Below, piece after piece: positions 17,391 to 25,650 of a stretch of DNA of 52,898 bases. The stretch comes from an uncultured Parasutterella sp. (GTDB lineage Bacteria > Pseudomonadota > Gammaproteobacteria > Burkholderiales > Burkholderiaceae_F). The notes below the pieces were generated by a model. That model saw nothing but the letters and a program-made list of their open reading frames with translations, was not told the origin of the DNA and ran no database searches. Numbering within the stretch: the stretch's first letter is position 1; each line of letters opens with the position of its first letter. The position numbers and the translations under genes were made by a program. The DNA is taken from NCBI GenBank assembly GCA_900766055.1, contig CAAFTZ010000078.1:1-52898 (forward strand), read 5' to 3'.

Positions 17391-17654
17391 ATGGCAAATT
17401 CTAAGCAAGCTCGCAAGCGCGCTATCCAGGCAGTTGCTCGCAACAAGCACCTCTCTGCACAGCGTTCTCGCTATCGCACAGCTATCAAGAACGTTCGCAA
17501 GGCTATTCTCGCCGGCGACAAAGCTGCTGCTCAGACTCTCTACGTCACAGCTCAGTCTGTGATCGACTCTATGGCTGACAAAGGTGTTCTTCATAAGAAC
17601 GCCGCTGCTCGTCATAAGAGCCGTCTAGTTGTTGCTATCAAGGCAATGGCCTAA
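17391..17654 (+). CDS. rpsT: 30S ribosomal protein S20
   Basis: S20 binds 16S rRNA in the small subunit. The 87-residue, very basic protein opens MANSKQARKRAIQAVARNKHL, contains SRYRTAIKNVRKAI and DKGVLHKNAAARHKSRL, and has the usual length. GGAAAG lies ahead of the ATG. It is monocistronic, driven by the promoter at 17226-17254 and followed by two hairpins, the second a strong terminator. The long leader could take part in the autogenous control known for S20, but no specific structure was worked out. Confidence 0.99.
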   Translation: MANSKQARKRAIQAVARNKHLSAQRSRYRTAIKNVRKAILAGDKAAAQTLYVTAQSVIDSMADKGVLHKNAAARHKSRLVVAIKAMA

Positions 17655-17667
17655 TCAATCTTTTCTG

Positions 17668-17730
17668 TCTGCTTCGCTTTGAAGCAGAGCAAAGATTCCA
17701 AAAGCTCGGGAAAATCTCCCGGGCTTTTTT
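17668..17730 (+). terminator. Tandem hairpins ending rpsT
   Basis: A first hairpin, CTGCTTC/GAAGCAG (17669-17687), has no T-run. The second pairs 17701-17710 with 17718-17727 (AAAGCTCGGG/CCCGGGCTTT, one G-T pair) and is followed by further T residues. The second is the terminator; the first may protect the 3' end. Confidence 0.85.
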
Positions 17731-18087
17731 GTTATATAAGATTGCAAAAAAAAACATCGGTAAAAACATCAACTGTCTGATCATTTTTGATAGCGATCTT
17801 TAATTTTTTGTTCGGGTTTTAATCTATTTTACCTAGGTATTTTCACTTAATACTCTTTCATAGTTTATTCTCTTAAATTCCCTATAACACCTTGAGGCTC
17901 TCGAGATATTTCTTTATTGAGAATCTCTCTCAAATTTGATGTTTTTGGGTTTCTCCCAATCCATCCTTTTATCATCCCCTATTAGCGCGGTAGTCATCTT
18001 TTTTTCATTGTTGAAAATAGTTTTTAAGTCGTCGATAGAAATCATCAAATCCGACGCAACACTCTACCCCAAGAGGAGAATTCAACA
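17731..18087 (+). other. AT-rich regulatory region upstream of the molybdoenzyme operon
   Basis: About 357 bp without a gene, much more AT-rich than the flanking coding DNA. It contains the palindrome TACCTAGGTA (17830-17839), the palindrome TCTCGAGA near 17899, and a weak promoter-like pair TTGAAA (18011-18016) and GATAGA (18034-18039) at 17 bp spacing. AAGAGGAGA just before the ATG at 18088 is a strong ribosome site. Its length and the weak core promoter suggest activator control. Confidence 0.5.
17830..17839. promoter_or_regulatory. 10 bp palindrome TACCTAGGTA
   Basis: A perfect palindrome about 250 bp upstream of the molybdoenzyme start and about 175 bp upstream of the possible -35. It may be an operator; no regulator can be assigned from sequence alone and chance cannot be excluded. 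Confidence 0.3.
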
Positions 18088-20295
18088 ATGGACAAGACAC
18101 AAGGATTGAAAGTTACCCGTCGATCCATCCTCAAAACGATCCCGGCCCTCTCCGCCATCAGCGCGGGAAGCAGCTTCTTCACAAAAGCAGCATGCGCACA
18201 AGAGCCGCTTGAAGACGGATACACGATCTGCGACAACTGCAACCAAATGCCGATGTGCGGTATTCATTTCCAGAGACAGGGCAACACCGTAGTTTCCGTC
18301 GGAAACTGGAAAGAACACAGCGGCAAGCTGCTGTGCAATAAAGCCTTGGCTACTTTACAGCGCCTCTACAACCCCAACCGCCTGCTCTATCCGATGAAGC
18401 GCACCAATCCGAAAGGAAGTGCCGATCCCGGATTCGTTCGTATTTCCTGGCAGGAAGCTTTGGCAACGATTGCTGCCAATATGAAGAAGATCCGTGATCA
18501 GTACGGTGCAGAAAAACTTTTCATCTTCTGCGGCGACCCGAAAGAACCTCGTCCTGCCGCTATGCGCCTGGCACGCTACTTCGGCACCTATCACTACGGT
18601 ACCGAATCTTCTGTTGCCTGCCGTAAAGGTTCTCTGCTGGCTGAACAGCTTGTTTTCGGCTGCGAGTACGCCGGCGGCGGCTGCGGCCCGAAGACAAAAT
18701 CCTTCATGGTAATGGCCACTAACGGTGCATGGTCTAAACCTCACGGCTGGTGGAATATGATCAGTGCTGCTAAGCAGCGCGGTATCAACATCATCGTGAT
18801 TGACGCACGCCGCACTAAAGTTGCCGAACTCGCAACCATCCATCTCCAGCCCAAGCAGGGCACAGACGCCGCCTTAGGCGCCGGTATCTGCCGCGTCCTC
18901 TTCGAAGAAGGTTTGTACAACAAGCCCTTCTGCGACAAGTGGGTTTACGGCGTTGAAGAGTACAGAAATTACTGCAAAGACTTCACACCTGAAAAGACCG
19001 AAACCATTACCGGCGTTCCTGCCGACCTTATCGTTAAGGCCGCTCGTATGTACGCCGAAGGCCCTGGAAGCTTTGCTCTGACTTCTCAGTCTCTTTCTCA
19101 CTCCAGAAACGGCGTCAACAGCGCACGCTCTCTGCTGAACATCCCCGCAATCCTGGGTTACGTCGATATCCCCGGAGGTGCTCTCTTCGGAGTCGGTCCT
19201 AAAGGCTATATCGTCCACGACAACGGCCTCACAGAAGACTTCGTTGATTACAACTGGTTCAAGGCTCACAAGAAAGACCGTCTCGACAAAGACTTCGTTC
19301 CTGTTTGGAATCACACTCAGGTTCAGTTCAACCCGAACCAGCTGCCTGAACACGTCAAGAACGGCAAACTCCGCGGCATGGTCGCTTTCGGCTTTAACGT
19401 CATGATTTGGCCGCAGCCTCAGGTGTATGCAGAAGCCATCAAGAACATGAACTTCTCCTGCGCAACGGACTACTTCTATCGTGATGAAACCCATCACGAC
19501 ATGGACATCATCCTGCCAGCAGCCATGAACTACGAACGCTATGCACCATTCGGCACACATGCCGGCAACAAGGTATCTGTCAGAACTCCGGTTAAGCCTA
19601 TGGGCGAAGCCAAGGAAGACTGGTGGATCGCACTGCAGCTCGGCTGCTTAGTCGATGATCCGAAACACTTCTTTGACGGCGATCCTGTCAAGGCATGCGA
19701 CTCCATCCTGAAAGAATGGGGCACCACATATGCCGACGCTCAGAAGAACCTGCCGAATATGACTCAGGTTCAGGGTGCAAAACAGCAGCCGCTCAAATAC
19801 GAAAAAGGTCTGCTCCGTCACGACGGTCAGCCAGGTTTCGATACACCGTCCAGCAAGATCGAGTTGTCTTCCAATATTACGAAGATGCACAACCTCGGCA
19901 CGATTCCTATTTATGTCGAACCGTATCAGCCGACAGCCGAATATCCGATCAAACTGATCAACGGTACTCGCGCTCCATACATTACGCACTCCAAGACCCG
20001 CAGCGACTCTCCGTATCTGCTTGAAATCGAACCGATGTCCACCGTGGACATCAACCCCGAAGATGCTAAGGCCCGCGGCATCAACGAAGGCGACAAGGTA
20101 TTGATCAAGAACCAGTACGGTCAGGTAAGAGCTCGTGCTCGTGTCTCCATCATCGTTCCCCCGGGAACCGCCGGCATGCAGTACGGCTGGCGAGGAGACC
20201 AGAACACCCAGGTTTTGATCCCGCGCGAATGGGACAAACTCTCGGGCTATGCACCCTACTTTGAAACAACCGTTCAAATCACGAAGGAGGCCTAA
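18088..20295 (+). CDS. Tat-exported molybdopterin oxidoreductase, catalytic subunit (DMSO-reductase family)
   Basis: The 735-residue protein opens with a twin-arginine signal (TRRSILK at 10-16, hydrophobic stretch, cleavage near ACAQ, about residue 38), so it acts in the periplasm. A [4Fe-4S] site near residues 48-57 has cysteines spaced C-x2-C-x5-C, with the fourth in KLLCNK (about 83). Cys178 in VACRKGS is the likely molybdenum ligand, as in the polysulfide/thiosulfate/tetrathionate (Psr/Phs/Ttr) branch. The C-terminal molybdopterin dinucleotide-binding domain includes INGTRAPYITHSKTRSDSP. The ferredoxin subunit gene follows after 3 bases, but no NrfD-type membrane anchor. The substrate is probably a respiratory electron acceptor; which one cannot be told. 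Confidence 0.93.
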   Translation: MDKTQGLKVTRRSILKTIPALSAISAGSSFFTKAACAQEPLEDGYTICDNCNQMPMCGIHFQRQGNTVVSVGNWKEHSGKLLCNKALATLQRLYNPNRLLYPMKRTNPKGSADPGFVRISWQEALATIAANMKKIRDQYGAEKLFIFCGDPKEPRPAAMRLARYFGTYHYGTESSVACRKGSLLAEQLVFGCEYAGGGCGPKTKSFMVMATNGAWSKPHGWWNMISAAKQRGINIIVIDARRTKVAELATIHLQPKQGTDAALGAGICRVLFEEGLYNKPFCDKWVYGVEEYRNYCKDFTPEKTETITGVPADLIVKAARMYAEGPGSFALTSQSLSHSRNGVNSARSLLNIPAILGYVDIPGGALFGVGPKGYIVHDNGLTEDFVDYNWFKAHKKDRLDKDFVPVWNHTQVQFNPNQLPEHVKNGKLRGMVAFGFNVMIWPQPQVYAEAIKNMNFSCATDYFYRDETHHDMDIILPAAMNYERYAPFGTHAGNKVSVRTPVKPMGEAKEDWWIALQLGCLVDDPKHFFDGDPVKACDSILKEWGTTYADAQKNLPNMTQVQGAKQQPLKYEKGLLRHDGQPGFDTPSSKIELSSNITKMHNLGTIPIYVEPYQPTAEYPIKLINGTRAPYITHSKTRSDSPYLLEIEPMSTVDINPEDAKARGINEGDKVLIKNQYGQVRARARVSIIVPPGTAGMQYGWRGDQNTQVLIPREWDKLSGYAPYFETTVQITKEA

Positions 20296-20298
20296 GCG

Positions 20299-20934
20299 AT
20301 GAGCCAGTTCGGAATAATCGTCAATGTCGATAAATGCATCGGCTGTCAGGCATGCTTCGTTGCCTGCAAAGAAGAAAATAAAGTTGCTCCCGGAATCCAG
20401 TGGAATCAGATCCATCGTGCAGAAAATCTGCAGGACCGCATCATCAACTATTTCCGCGTGAGCTGCCAGCACTGCGACAATCCGGCCTGCCTGCCGGTCT
20501 GCCCTGCTAAGGCTATTTACAAAGGCCCGCACGGTGAAGTGCTTGTTGACCAGTCTAAGTGCATCGGCTGCGGCGCCTGCACCATGGCTTGCCCGTACGG
20601 TGCTCCGAAGTTCAACAGAAGCGGCAAGACATCTTATTGGGATGTTCCGGCTTTAGCAGCCGCTCCGCTTCAGCCGCACCAGCAGCGCACTCCCGGCAAA
20701 GCCGAAAGATGCACACTTTGCGTACAGCGTACGTCCAACGGTCAAGTGCCTAAGTGCGTCGAAGCCTGCGCTGTTAAGGCTCTGACTTTCGTTGACTACG
20801 ACAATCTGACACCTGAACAGAAAGCCTTGGTCGACAAGTCCGTTGCTTTGAACGAAGCCGCCGGTACCAAACCAAAGGTTCGTTACATTGCAAGTCATAT
20901 GGACATTGCCGGACGTCAGGAAAAGATGTTCTAA
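20299..20934 (+). CDS. 4Fe-4S ferredoxin-type electron-transfer subunit (PhsB/TtrB/DmsB-like)
   Basis: The 211-residue iron-sulfur subunit passes electrons to the molybdoenzyme encoded 3 bases upstream. Sixteen cysteines form four cluster motifs: 13/16/19/23, 56/59/64/68, 88/91/94/98 and 138/141/153/157. There is no signal peptide, as expected for a subunit carried across by its Tat-tagged partner. AAGGAGG before the ATG overlaps the end of the preceding gene, so translation is coupled. A strong terminator follows, so no membrane anchor subunit is encoded in the operon; electrons must come from an anchor elsewhere or a soluble periplasmic donor. Confidence 0.96.
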   Translation: MSQFGIIVNVDKCIGCQACFVACKEENKVAPGIQWNQIHRAENLQDRIINYFRVSCQHCDNPACLPVCPAKAIYKGPHGEVLVDQSKCIGCGACTMACPYGAPKFNRSGKTSYWDVPALAAAPLQPHQQRTPGKAERCTLCVQRTSNGQVPKCVEACAVKALTFVDYDNLTPEQKALVDKSVALNEAAGTKPKVRYIASHMDIAGRQEKMF

Positions 20935-20955
20935 AAAGTGATTTTCTCTGGTAGG

Positions 20956-21000
20956 AACCTCGGACTGAGAATAAGATCTCAGCCCGAGGTTTATTTTTTC
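20956..21000. terminator. Strong terminator between ferredoxin subunit and MocR genes
   Basis: AACCTCGG-a-CTGAGA (20956-20970) pairs with TCTCAG-c-CCGAGGTT (20977-20991), 14 pairs with one internal mismatch, followed by a T-rich run (TATTTTTTC). It lies between convergent genes. Confidence 0.9.
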
Positions 21001-21006
21001 CGGCAA

Positions 21007-22482
21007 TCAGCCGATTGTTTCAATTGCCGCCTTCAACTTTCGGCAAGCTTCTTCAACTTCTTTTGGCTCGAAACCTCCGAAACCAAGAAGTAGGCCGTTT
21101 TGTTTGTGATGCCGGCAGAAAGATGAAATCGGAGAAGTCTGCACGCCTGCCGATGCACATTTCTCTGCGGCCAGAGTGTCAGAGATACTGCTGTTAAGCA
21201 AGAAAGCCGTGTGAGAGCCGTACTCACAGCCCAATGGCTGTCCAAAGTCATTCAAATCTTCTTTCAGCGTGTGAAAAAGAATTTCCCAGTTGTTTCTATA
21301 TTTCACCAAAAGCTTTCTCAAGTGTGTCTCATAGGCCTTTGATTCAAGGAAATGAGCCAAAATACCCTGCGTTGATTCAGGACATTGTCTGTCGCTCAAA
21401 AGCTTCGCTCCGGCAAAAGAGTCCGCTAGGTTTTGGGGCACGACCATGAAGCCCAGACGGAGGCCGGGGGATAAAAGCAAGGAGAAGCTGTCGATGTAAA
21501 TCGTGCACTCTTCGGAGCCGGGAAGTGCTCTTATCGGCTTCAACGGATTGACCGTATAAGTTAAAAGATTGTCAATGTCGTCTTCGATAATCCAACTTCC
21601 GTTTTCGTTAGCCCAAGCGACCAAATCTCTTCTGCGGTCAGCAGAAAGCGTGACGCTCATTGGATACTGGCTCGAAGGAGAAACCAGCGCTCCACCGGCC
21701 TCGTCCTTCTTCTCTAGAATTTTTTCGACATTGATTCCTTTTGAATCCACAGGAACATCTACTACGGAAATGCCCGAAAAAGAGAAGAGTTCGGGAAATA
21801 GCTGCAAGGACGGGTCTTCAGCGAAGATTGAATCTCCGGGTTGGAAAAGCAGCTGTGCACAAAGGCTCAAAGACTGGATCGTTCCGGTCGTGATAATGAT
21901 CTGATCAGCTTCACAAACAATTCCTCGTGTTTGCCTAAGGCGCTCAGCAATAATTTTTCTGAGCGGAAGATATCCGAAGGGGCCTCCGTAACTCTTGCCG
22001 CTCCAAGTGCTTTTCACGATCTTTGTTTCGAGAGAAATCCAATTTTTGCTGAGACCTTCTTTCTTTTCAGAAATAAAGCATGCAAACGGCTTCGCCTCTT
22101 GCTTCGGAAGCTTATAGCGTTTCAGGGCTGAAGCTGCCCTTCTCATTTTCCCTGTCAGCTGTCTAGGCGGATTTCGAGAAAAACTCGAAGGCAACTTGTA
22201 GTCTCGGTAGATCAAAGGAACTTCAGCAACGGCAAATCCCGATCTCTGTTTGGAAATAATTAGGCCTTCTTCAACAAGATCTGTATAGGCGGTCTTAATA
22301 GTATCTGCTGATAACTGTAGGGTTTTAGATAAAACTCGGATACTTGGGAGTTTGTCTTGAGATTTCAGTCCTCCGGAAACGATCTTATTTTTAAGATGAT
22401 CCGATAATTGCTTGTATACAGGAATTTTCGAATCCTTCTTTATTCGGAGTTCTTCCAAATTTAGTGAAACTTTTCCTCTCAT
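21007..22482 (-). CDS. MocR/PdxR-type regulator (GntR HTH plus aminotransferase-like domain) lacking the PLP lysine
   Basis: The 491-residue protein has a GntR winged helix at about residues 10-80 (KIPVYKQLSDHLKNKIVSGGL, LPSIRVLSKTL, LVEEGLIISKQRSGFAV) and a class-I aminotransferase fold after it. In MocR proteins this fold binds PLP through a lysine in an SFSK-x2-xPGLRLG motif. Here the motif reads SFSLLLSPGLRLG, so Leu335 replaces the lysine, and EDDYD reads EDDID, so Ile303 replaces the tyrosine. The frame is intact. It probably still binds DNA but not PLP covalently. It is divergent (137 bp) from an exported NimA-like flavoprotein, the likely target, and convergent with the molybdoenzyme operon. 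Confidence 0.93.
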   Translation of the reverse strand: MRGKVSLNLEELRIKKDSKIPVYKQLSDHLKNKIVSGGLKSQDKLPSIRVLSKTLQLSADTIKTAYTDLVEEGLIISKQRSGFAVAEVPLIYRDYKLPSSFSRNPPRQLTGKMRRAASALKRYKLPKQEAKPFACFISEKKEGLSKNWISLETKIVKSTWSGKSYGGPFGYLPLRKIIAERLRQTRGIVCEADQIIITTGTIQSLSLCAQLLFQPGDSIFAEDPSLQLFPELFSFSGISVVDVPVDSKGINVEKILEKKDEAGGALVSPSSQYPMSVTLSADRRRDLVAWANENGSWIIEDDIDNLLTYTVNPLKPIRALPGSEECTIYIDSFSLLLSPGLRLGFMVVPQNLADSFAGAKLLSDRQCPESTQGILAHFLESKAYETHLRKLLVKYRNNWEILFHTLKEDLNDFGQPLGCEYGSHTAFLLNSSISDTLAAEKCASAGVQTSPISSFCRHHKQNGLLLGFGGFEPKEVEEACRKLKAAIETIG

Positions 22483-22619
22483 TTTTTCTCGATTTCCTTC
22501 GTTTTCTGAATGAGATAACGATCAATCTGTATTGGTAATTTTGTCACATATCTGCAGGGTTTCGATTCCTCTCTGCTTTCTAAACTTTCTCTTGCCTACT
22601 TCAATTCAAGGAGAAAAAA

Positions 22620-23222
22620 ATGAATAGACGAGAAATGTTCAAAATAGCTGCAACTGCAACACTCTTATCCGCCGGCGCCGTCAATGCCGCCGAGATGAAA
22701 AGCACCGAACGCCCCATGAGAAGGACAGACAGAATCCTTACGCTTGAGGAAGCTAAAGAAGTCATTCGCCACACTCCTCATGCCGTACTTGCTACAGCAG
22801 ATGCAAGCGGACAGCCTTACGGCGTGCCTATCTCTCCGGCTCTTGTCGGCAATGAGTTAATTTTCCACGGCACAGCTGCGGACGGAAGAAAATGGGAAAA
22901 CCTGCGTCAGAACCCGAAAGTCACGGTCACTTTTGTCGGCAGAGGCGAGACTGCATCAGACGAGCTGCCAGGAGAGTTTTCAGTGAATTACGCTTCAGCC
23001 ATTGTGACCGGCGTTGCCAGTAAAGTGACCGATGAAGCAGAAAAAGAAAAACTCGCCAAAGCTATAGCGATGCGCCAAGTTCCCCAGGCCGGCAAGGAAG
23101 GTATCGACAAGTACTACGAAGCCTTCAACAAAGGCATTCAAGTTTGGAAGATCAAAATCACTTCTATTTCCGGCAAGGCTCGCAACAAACAAGGCTACTT
23201 CAACAAACTCAAAACTGAATAA
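22620..23222 (+). CDS. Exported NimA-like split-barrel flavoprotein (pyridoxamine-phosphate-oxidase superfamily)
   Basis: The 200-residue protein has an N-terminal export signal with a twin arginine (NRREMFKIAATATLLSAGAVNAAE, cleavage near residue 24), then a split-barrel flavin domain: HAVLATADASGQPYGVPISP, LIFHGTAADGRKWENLRQNPKVTVTFVG and a long C-terminal helix ending in VWKIKITSISGKARNK. This matches the NimA / PNPOx-like family of FMN-dependent reductases, which are normally cytoplasmic; Tat export would let it cross the membrane with flavin bound. A good AAGGAGA ribosome site precedes the ATG. It is divergent from the MocR-type gene. Substrate is unknown. Confidence 0.88.
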   Translation: MNRREMFKIAATATLLSAGAVNAAEMKSTERPMRRTDRILTLEEAKEVIRHTPHAVLATADASGQPYGVPISPALVGNELIFHGTAADGRKWENLRQNPKVTVTFVGRGETASDELPGEFSVNYASAIVTGVASKVTDEAEKEKLAKAIAMRQVPQAGKEGIDKYYEAFNKGIQVWKIKITSISGKARNKQGYFNKLKTE

Positions 23223-23280
23223 TCAAGTCAAAACCTACAACAATTTCGCTGTTTCCTAGCAACGGAAGACCTTTAACTCA

Positions 23281-23316
23281 AACTCCTCAGTCCCGTCTGA
23301 GGAGTTTCGCTTTTCT
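23281..23316 (+). terminator. Terminator after the NimA-like gene
   Basis: AACTCCTCAG (23281-23290) and CTGAGGAGTT (23297-23306) form a perfect 10 bp stem with loop TCCCGT, followed by the T-rich TCGCTTTTC. Confidence 0.85.
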
Positions 23317-23417
23317 TTGAACCTATCCTTTTTGCAAACGCATCAAAATCCAAGATTTTTTCACTCTGAATTTCCTTCAGGAGACCTCAACCGCTAGGTT
23401 TCAGACACACTCGGACA

Positions 23418-23423
23418 TATAAT
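23418..23423 (+). promoter_or_regulatory. Consensus -10 (TATAAT) upstream of argD
   Basis: TATAAT lies 50 bases before the argD ATG at 23474. The matching -35 region (around 23395-23400, TAGGTT) is poor, so activation may need a factor. No clear ARG-box was seen. Confidence 0.4.
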
Positions 23424-23473
23424 TGAAAAATTAACTTTCTTTGAAACAAATTATTAATAAAGGATCTTCAGGC

Positions 23474-24652
23474 ATGTCTCATCTGATGAATAACTACGGT
23501 CGCCTTCCTGTCTCTTTTGATCACGGTCAGGGTGTTTGGCTTTGGGATAAAGAAGGCCACAAGTACTTGGACGCTTTGGCAGGCATCGCCGTGAACTCCG
23601 TCGGTCATGCTCATCCCAGATTGGTTCGAGCCATTGCCGACCAGGCTTCCAAGCTCATCCACTGCTCCAACTACTTCAACATCGATCTGCAGGAACAAGT
23701 CGCTGAGAAATTAGTCGAACACTCCGGTCTTGAAGCTGTTTTCTTCTGCAACAGCGGCTTAGAAGCCAACGAATGTGCAATCAAAATTGCCCGTAAATTC
23801 GGACATGCCAAAGGCATCGAAACACCCAACATTATTGTCTTAAAGCACGCCTTCCACGGCCGCTCTATTGCCACTCTTTCGGCTACAGGCAATCCCAGCG
23901 TCAGAGAAGACTTTTCTCCTTACACAGAAGGCTTTATTTTCGTTGACGAGTCTGACCTGGACGGAATCCGTAAGATCGTTGAGGAGAACAAAAACGTAGT
24001 CGCCATCTTCTTTGAACCGATCCTCGGAGAAGGCGGCGTCGTTCCTATCGATCTTTCCGTCATCAAAGGCATTCGTGAAATCTGTGATGAACATGATCTC
24101 TTGACGATGTGTGACGAGGTCCAATGCGGCATGGGCCGCTCCGGCAAGTGGTTCGCACATCAGTGGGCTGAAATCAAACCGGACGTCATCACCATGGCTA
24201 AGGGGTTGGCAGGCGGAATTCCGGTCGGCGCAGTCATCGTGAGCGAAAGGGCAAATATCTTCAAGCCCGGCAATCACGGCTCCACTTTCGGCGGCAACCC
24301 GCTTGCGATGCGCGCGGCCCTTGAAACGCTCTCCATCATCGAAGATGAAAAGCTTGTAGAAAATGCCCTTGAAGTCGGCAAGAAACTCAAAAAAGCCCTT
24401 TCCAAGTCTTTGAACGGCTTCCCCGGCGTCCGTGGCATTCGCGGCAAAGGTCTGATGCTCGGCATCGTTCTTGACCGTGATGCTCATGACATTCTTGAAC
24501 TCGGTTTGAAGGCCGGTCTTACTTTCAGCGTTACAGCAGGAAACGTTATTCGCCTCGTTCCGGCTTTGACAATCACTGAAGCCGAGGCTGATGAACTCGT
24601 CAAGAGAATCACTCCTGTGATCAGATCCTTCCTTGCACAGCCGAAGATCTAA
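23474..24652 (+). CDS. argD: Acetylornithine/succinyldiaminopimelate aminotransferase
   Basis: ArgD is a PLP enzyme that makes N-acetylornithine in arginine synthesis, and often also serves the lysine pathway. The ATG at 23474 (MSHLMNNYGRLPVSF) was chosen over a TTG eleven codons upstream because AAGGA lies 9 bases before it and it matches the family start. The 392 residues have FCNSGLEANECAIK, HGRSIATLSATG, the DEVQCGMGRSG motif and the PLP lysine Lys243 in MAKGLAGGIP. argF follows after 8 bases, so the two form an argD-argF unit. Confidence 0.96.
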   Translation: MSHLMNNYGRLPVSFDHGQGVWLWDKEGHKYLDALAGIAVNSVGHAHPRLVRAIADQASKLIHCSNYFNIDLQEQVAEKLVEHSGLEAVFFCNSGLEANECAIKIARKFGHAKGIETPNIIVLKHAFHGRSIATLSATGNPSVREDFSPYTEGFIFVDESDLDGIRKIVEENKNVVAIFFEPILGEGGVVPIDLSVIKGIREICDEHDLLTMCDEVQCGMGRSGKWFAHQWAEIKPDVITMAKGLAGGIPVGAVIVSERANIFKPGNHGSTFGGNPLAMRAALETLSIIEDEKLVENALEVGKKLKKALSKSLNGFPGVRGIRGKGLMLGIVLDRDAHDILELGLKAGLTFSVTAGNVIRLVPALTITEAEADELVKRITPVIRSFLAQPKI

Positions 24653-24660
24653 GGTGATTC

Positions 24661-25578
24661 ATGCACAAGAACTTTCTGTGCCTAAAAGATTGCACGGCGG
24701 ATGAGTTAAGTTACCTTCTCCGCCGGTCCATCAAGCTTAAATCCCGATTCAAGGCCGGTGAGGTATACCGCCCCTTCGAAGGAAAAGTGCTTGCGATGCT
24801 TTTCGAGAAAGCGAGCACTCGAACCCGTGTCTCTTTTGAGGCGGGGATGGCTCAGCTCGGAGGCACTTCGATTTATCTCAACACGGCCGAAACCCAGCTC
24901 AAAAATGAAGAGACCATAGAAGATACGGCTCGAGCTGTTTCTCGCATGGTTGATCTCGTCATGATTCGAACAGGACTTCACCGCCGTCTTGAAGCATTCG
25001 CCAAAGAGTCTGAAGTGCCCGTCATCAACGGCCTGACCAACGACAGTCATCCCTGCCAGGTTATGGCAGACATCATGACTTTCATTGAAAAGCAAGGTTC
25101 GATCGAAGACGCAGTCGTCACCTGGATCGGAGACGCCAACAACGTGCTCTACTCTTGGCTGAGCGCCGCTTCCATTCTCGGATTCAAAGTGCATATTTCC
25201 GCACCTCCGGGATACTCGATTAATCCTACGCAGGTTCCCGATAACGACGACTGCTTTGACTTCTTTCTTTCTCCGGAAGAAGCCGCAGAAGGTGCGGATT
25301 TGGTAACGACGGACAACTGGAGATCCTGCGGTTACGATGAAAACCAAACCAAACGACAGTCCAAGTCTGCCCGCTGGCAAGTCAATGAAACCGTCATGAA
25401 GGCAGCGAAACCGGGTGCCTTGTTCATGCATTGTCTTCCCGCCTTCCGTGGTCAGGAAGTCTCCGCAGAAGTGATCGACGGCCCTCAATCTGTCGTGTGG
25501 GACGAAACGGAAAACCGCCTCCACTTCCAAAAGGCTCTGATGGAATATTTGCTTTTAGGCAGAATCGAAGACGTTTAG
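24661..25578 (+). CDS. argF: Ornithine carbamoyltransferase
   Basis: ArgF makes citrulline from ornithine and carbamoyl phosphate. The 305-residue protein has the carbamoyl-phosphate loop STRTRVS (residues 52-58), the HPCQ motif in TNDSHPCQVMADI, and the ornithine-side HCLPAFRGQEVS with Cys258. Length is typical. AAGGTGA precedes the ATG, 8 bases after argD. A terminator follows. The catabolic form (arcB) is less likely given the argD partner, but motifs alone do not settle it. Confidence 0.97.
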   Translation: MHKNFLCLKDCTADELSYLLRRSIKLKSRFKAGEVYRPFEGKVLAMLFEKASTRTRVSFEAGMAQLGGTSIYLNTAETQLKNEETIEDTARAVSRMVDLVMIRTGLHRRLEAFAKESEVPVINGLTNDSHPCQVMADIMTFIEKQGSIEDAVVTWIGDANNVLYSWLSAASILGFKVHISAPPGYSINPTQVPDNDDCFDFFLSPEEAAEGADLVTTDNWRSCGYDENQTKRQSKSARWQVNETVMKAAKPGALFMHCLPAFRGQEVSAEVIDGPQSVVWDETENRLHFQKALMEYLLLGRIEDV

Positions 25579-25597
25579 CTTCTGCTAAAGCATTTTG

Positions 25598-25636
25598 AAA
25601 GCCTCGAAAGTATTCAGTTCTCGAGGCTTTTTCTTA
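25598..25636 (+). terminator. Terminator after argF
   Basis: AAAGCCTCGA (25598-25607) pairs perfectly with TCGAGGCTTT (25621-25630), followed by TTCTT. It also lies just past the stop of the convergent flavoprotein gene and may work both ways. Confidence 0.8.
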
Positions 25637-25650
25637 TGATTAATTAGGAA

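Noticed and set aside
19648..20532. Long minus-strand open frame (294 codons), with others at 18355-18843 and 18874-19560
   Set aside because: Antisense to the molybdoenzyme and ferredoxin genes, which carry all conserved cysteines; no ribosome site and no recognisable motif.
18088..20934. Calling the molybdoenzyme a tetrathionate reductase because a TtrSR-like pair is in the window
   Set aside because: The TtrSR-like pair is 16 kb away in an operon with a flavoprotein, and no ttrC-type anchor exists here; the substrate cannot be assigned.
21007..22482. MocR gene considered a pseudogene
   Set aside because: The reading frame, start and both domains are intact, and only specific cofactor residues are replaced; divergence is more likely than decay.
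24706..25530. Minus-strand open frame of 274 codons
   Set aside because: Antisense to argF, which is complete and canonical.
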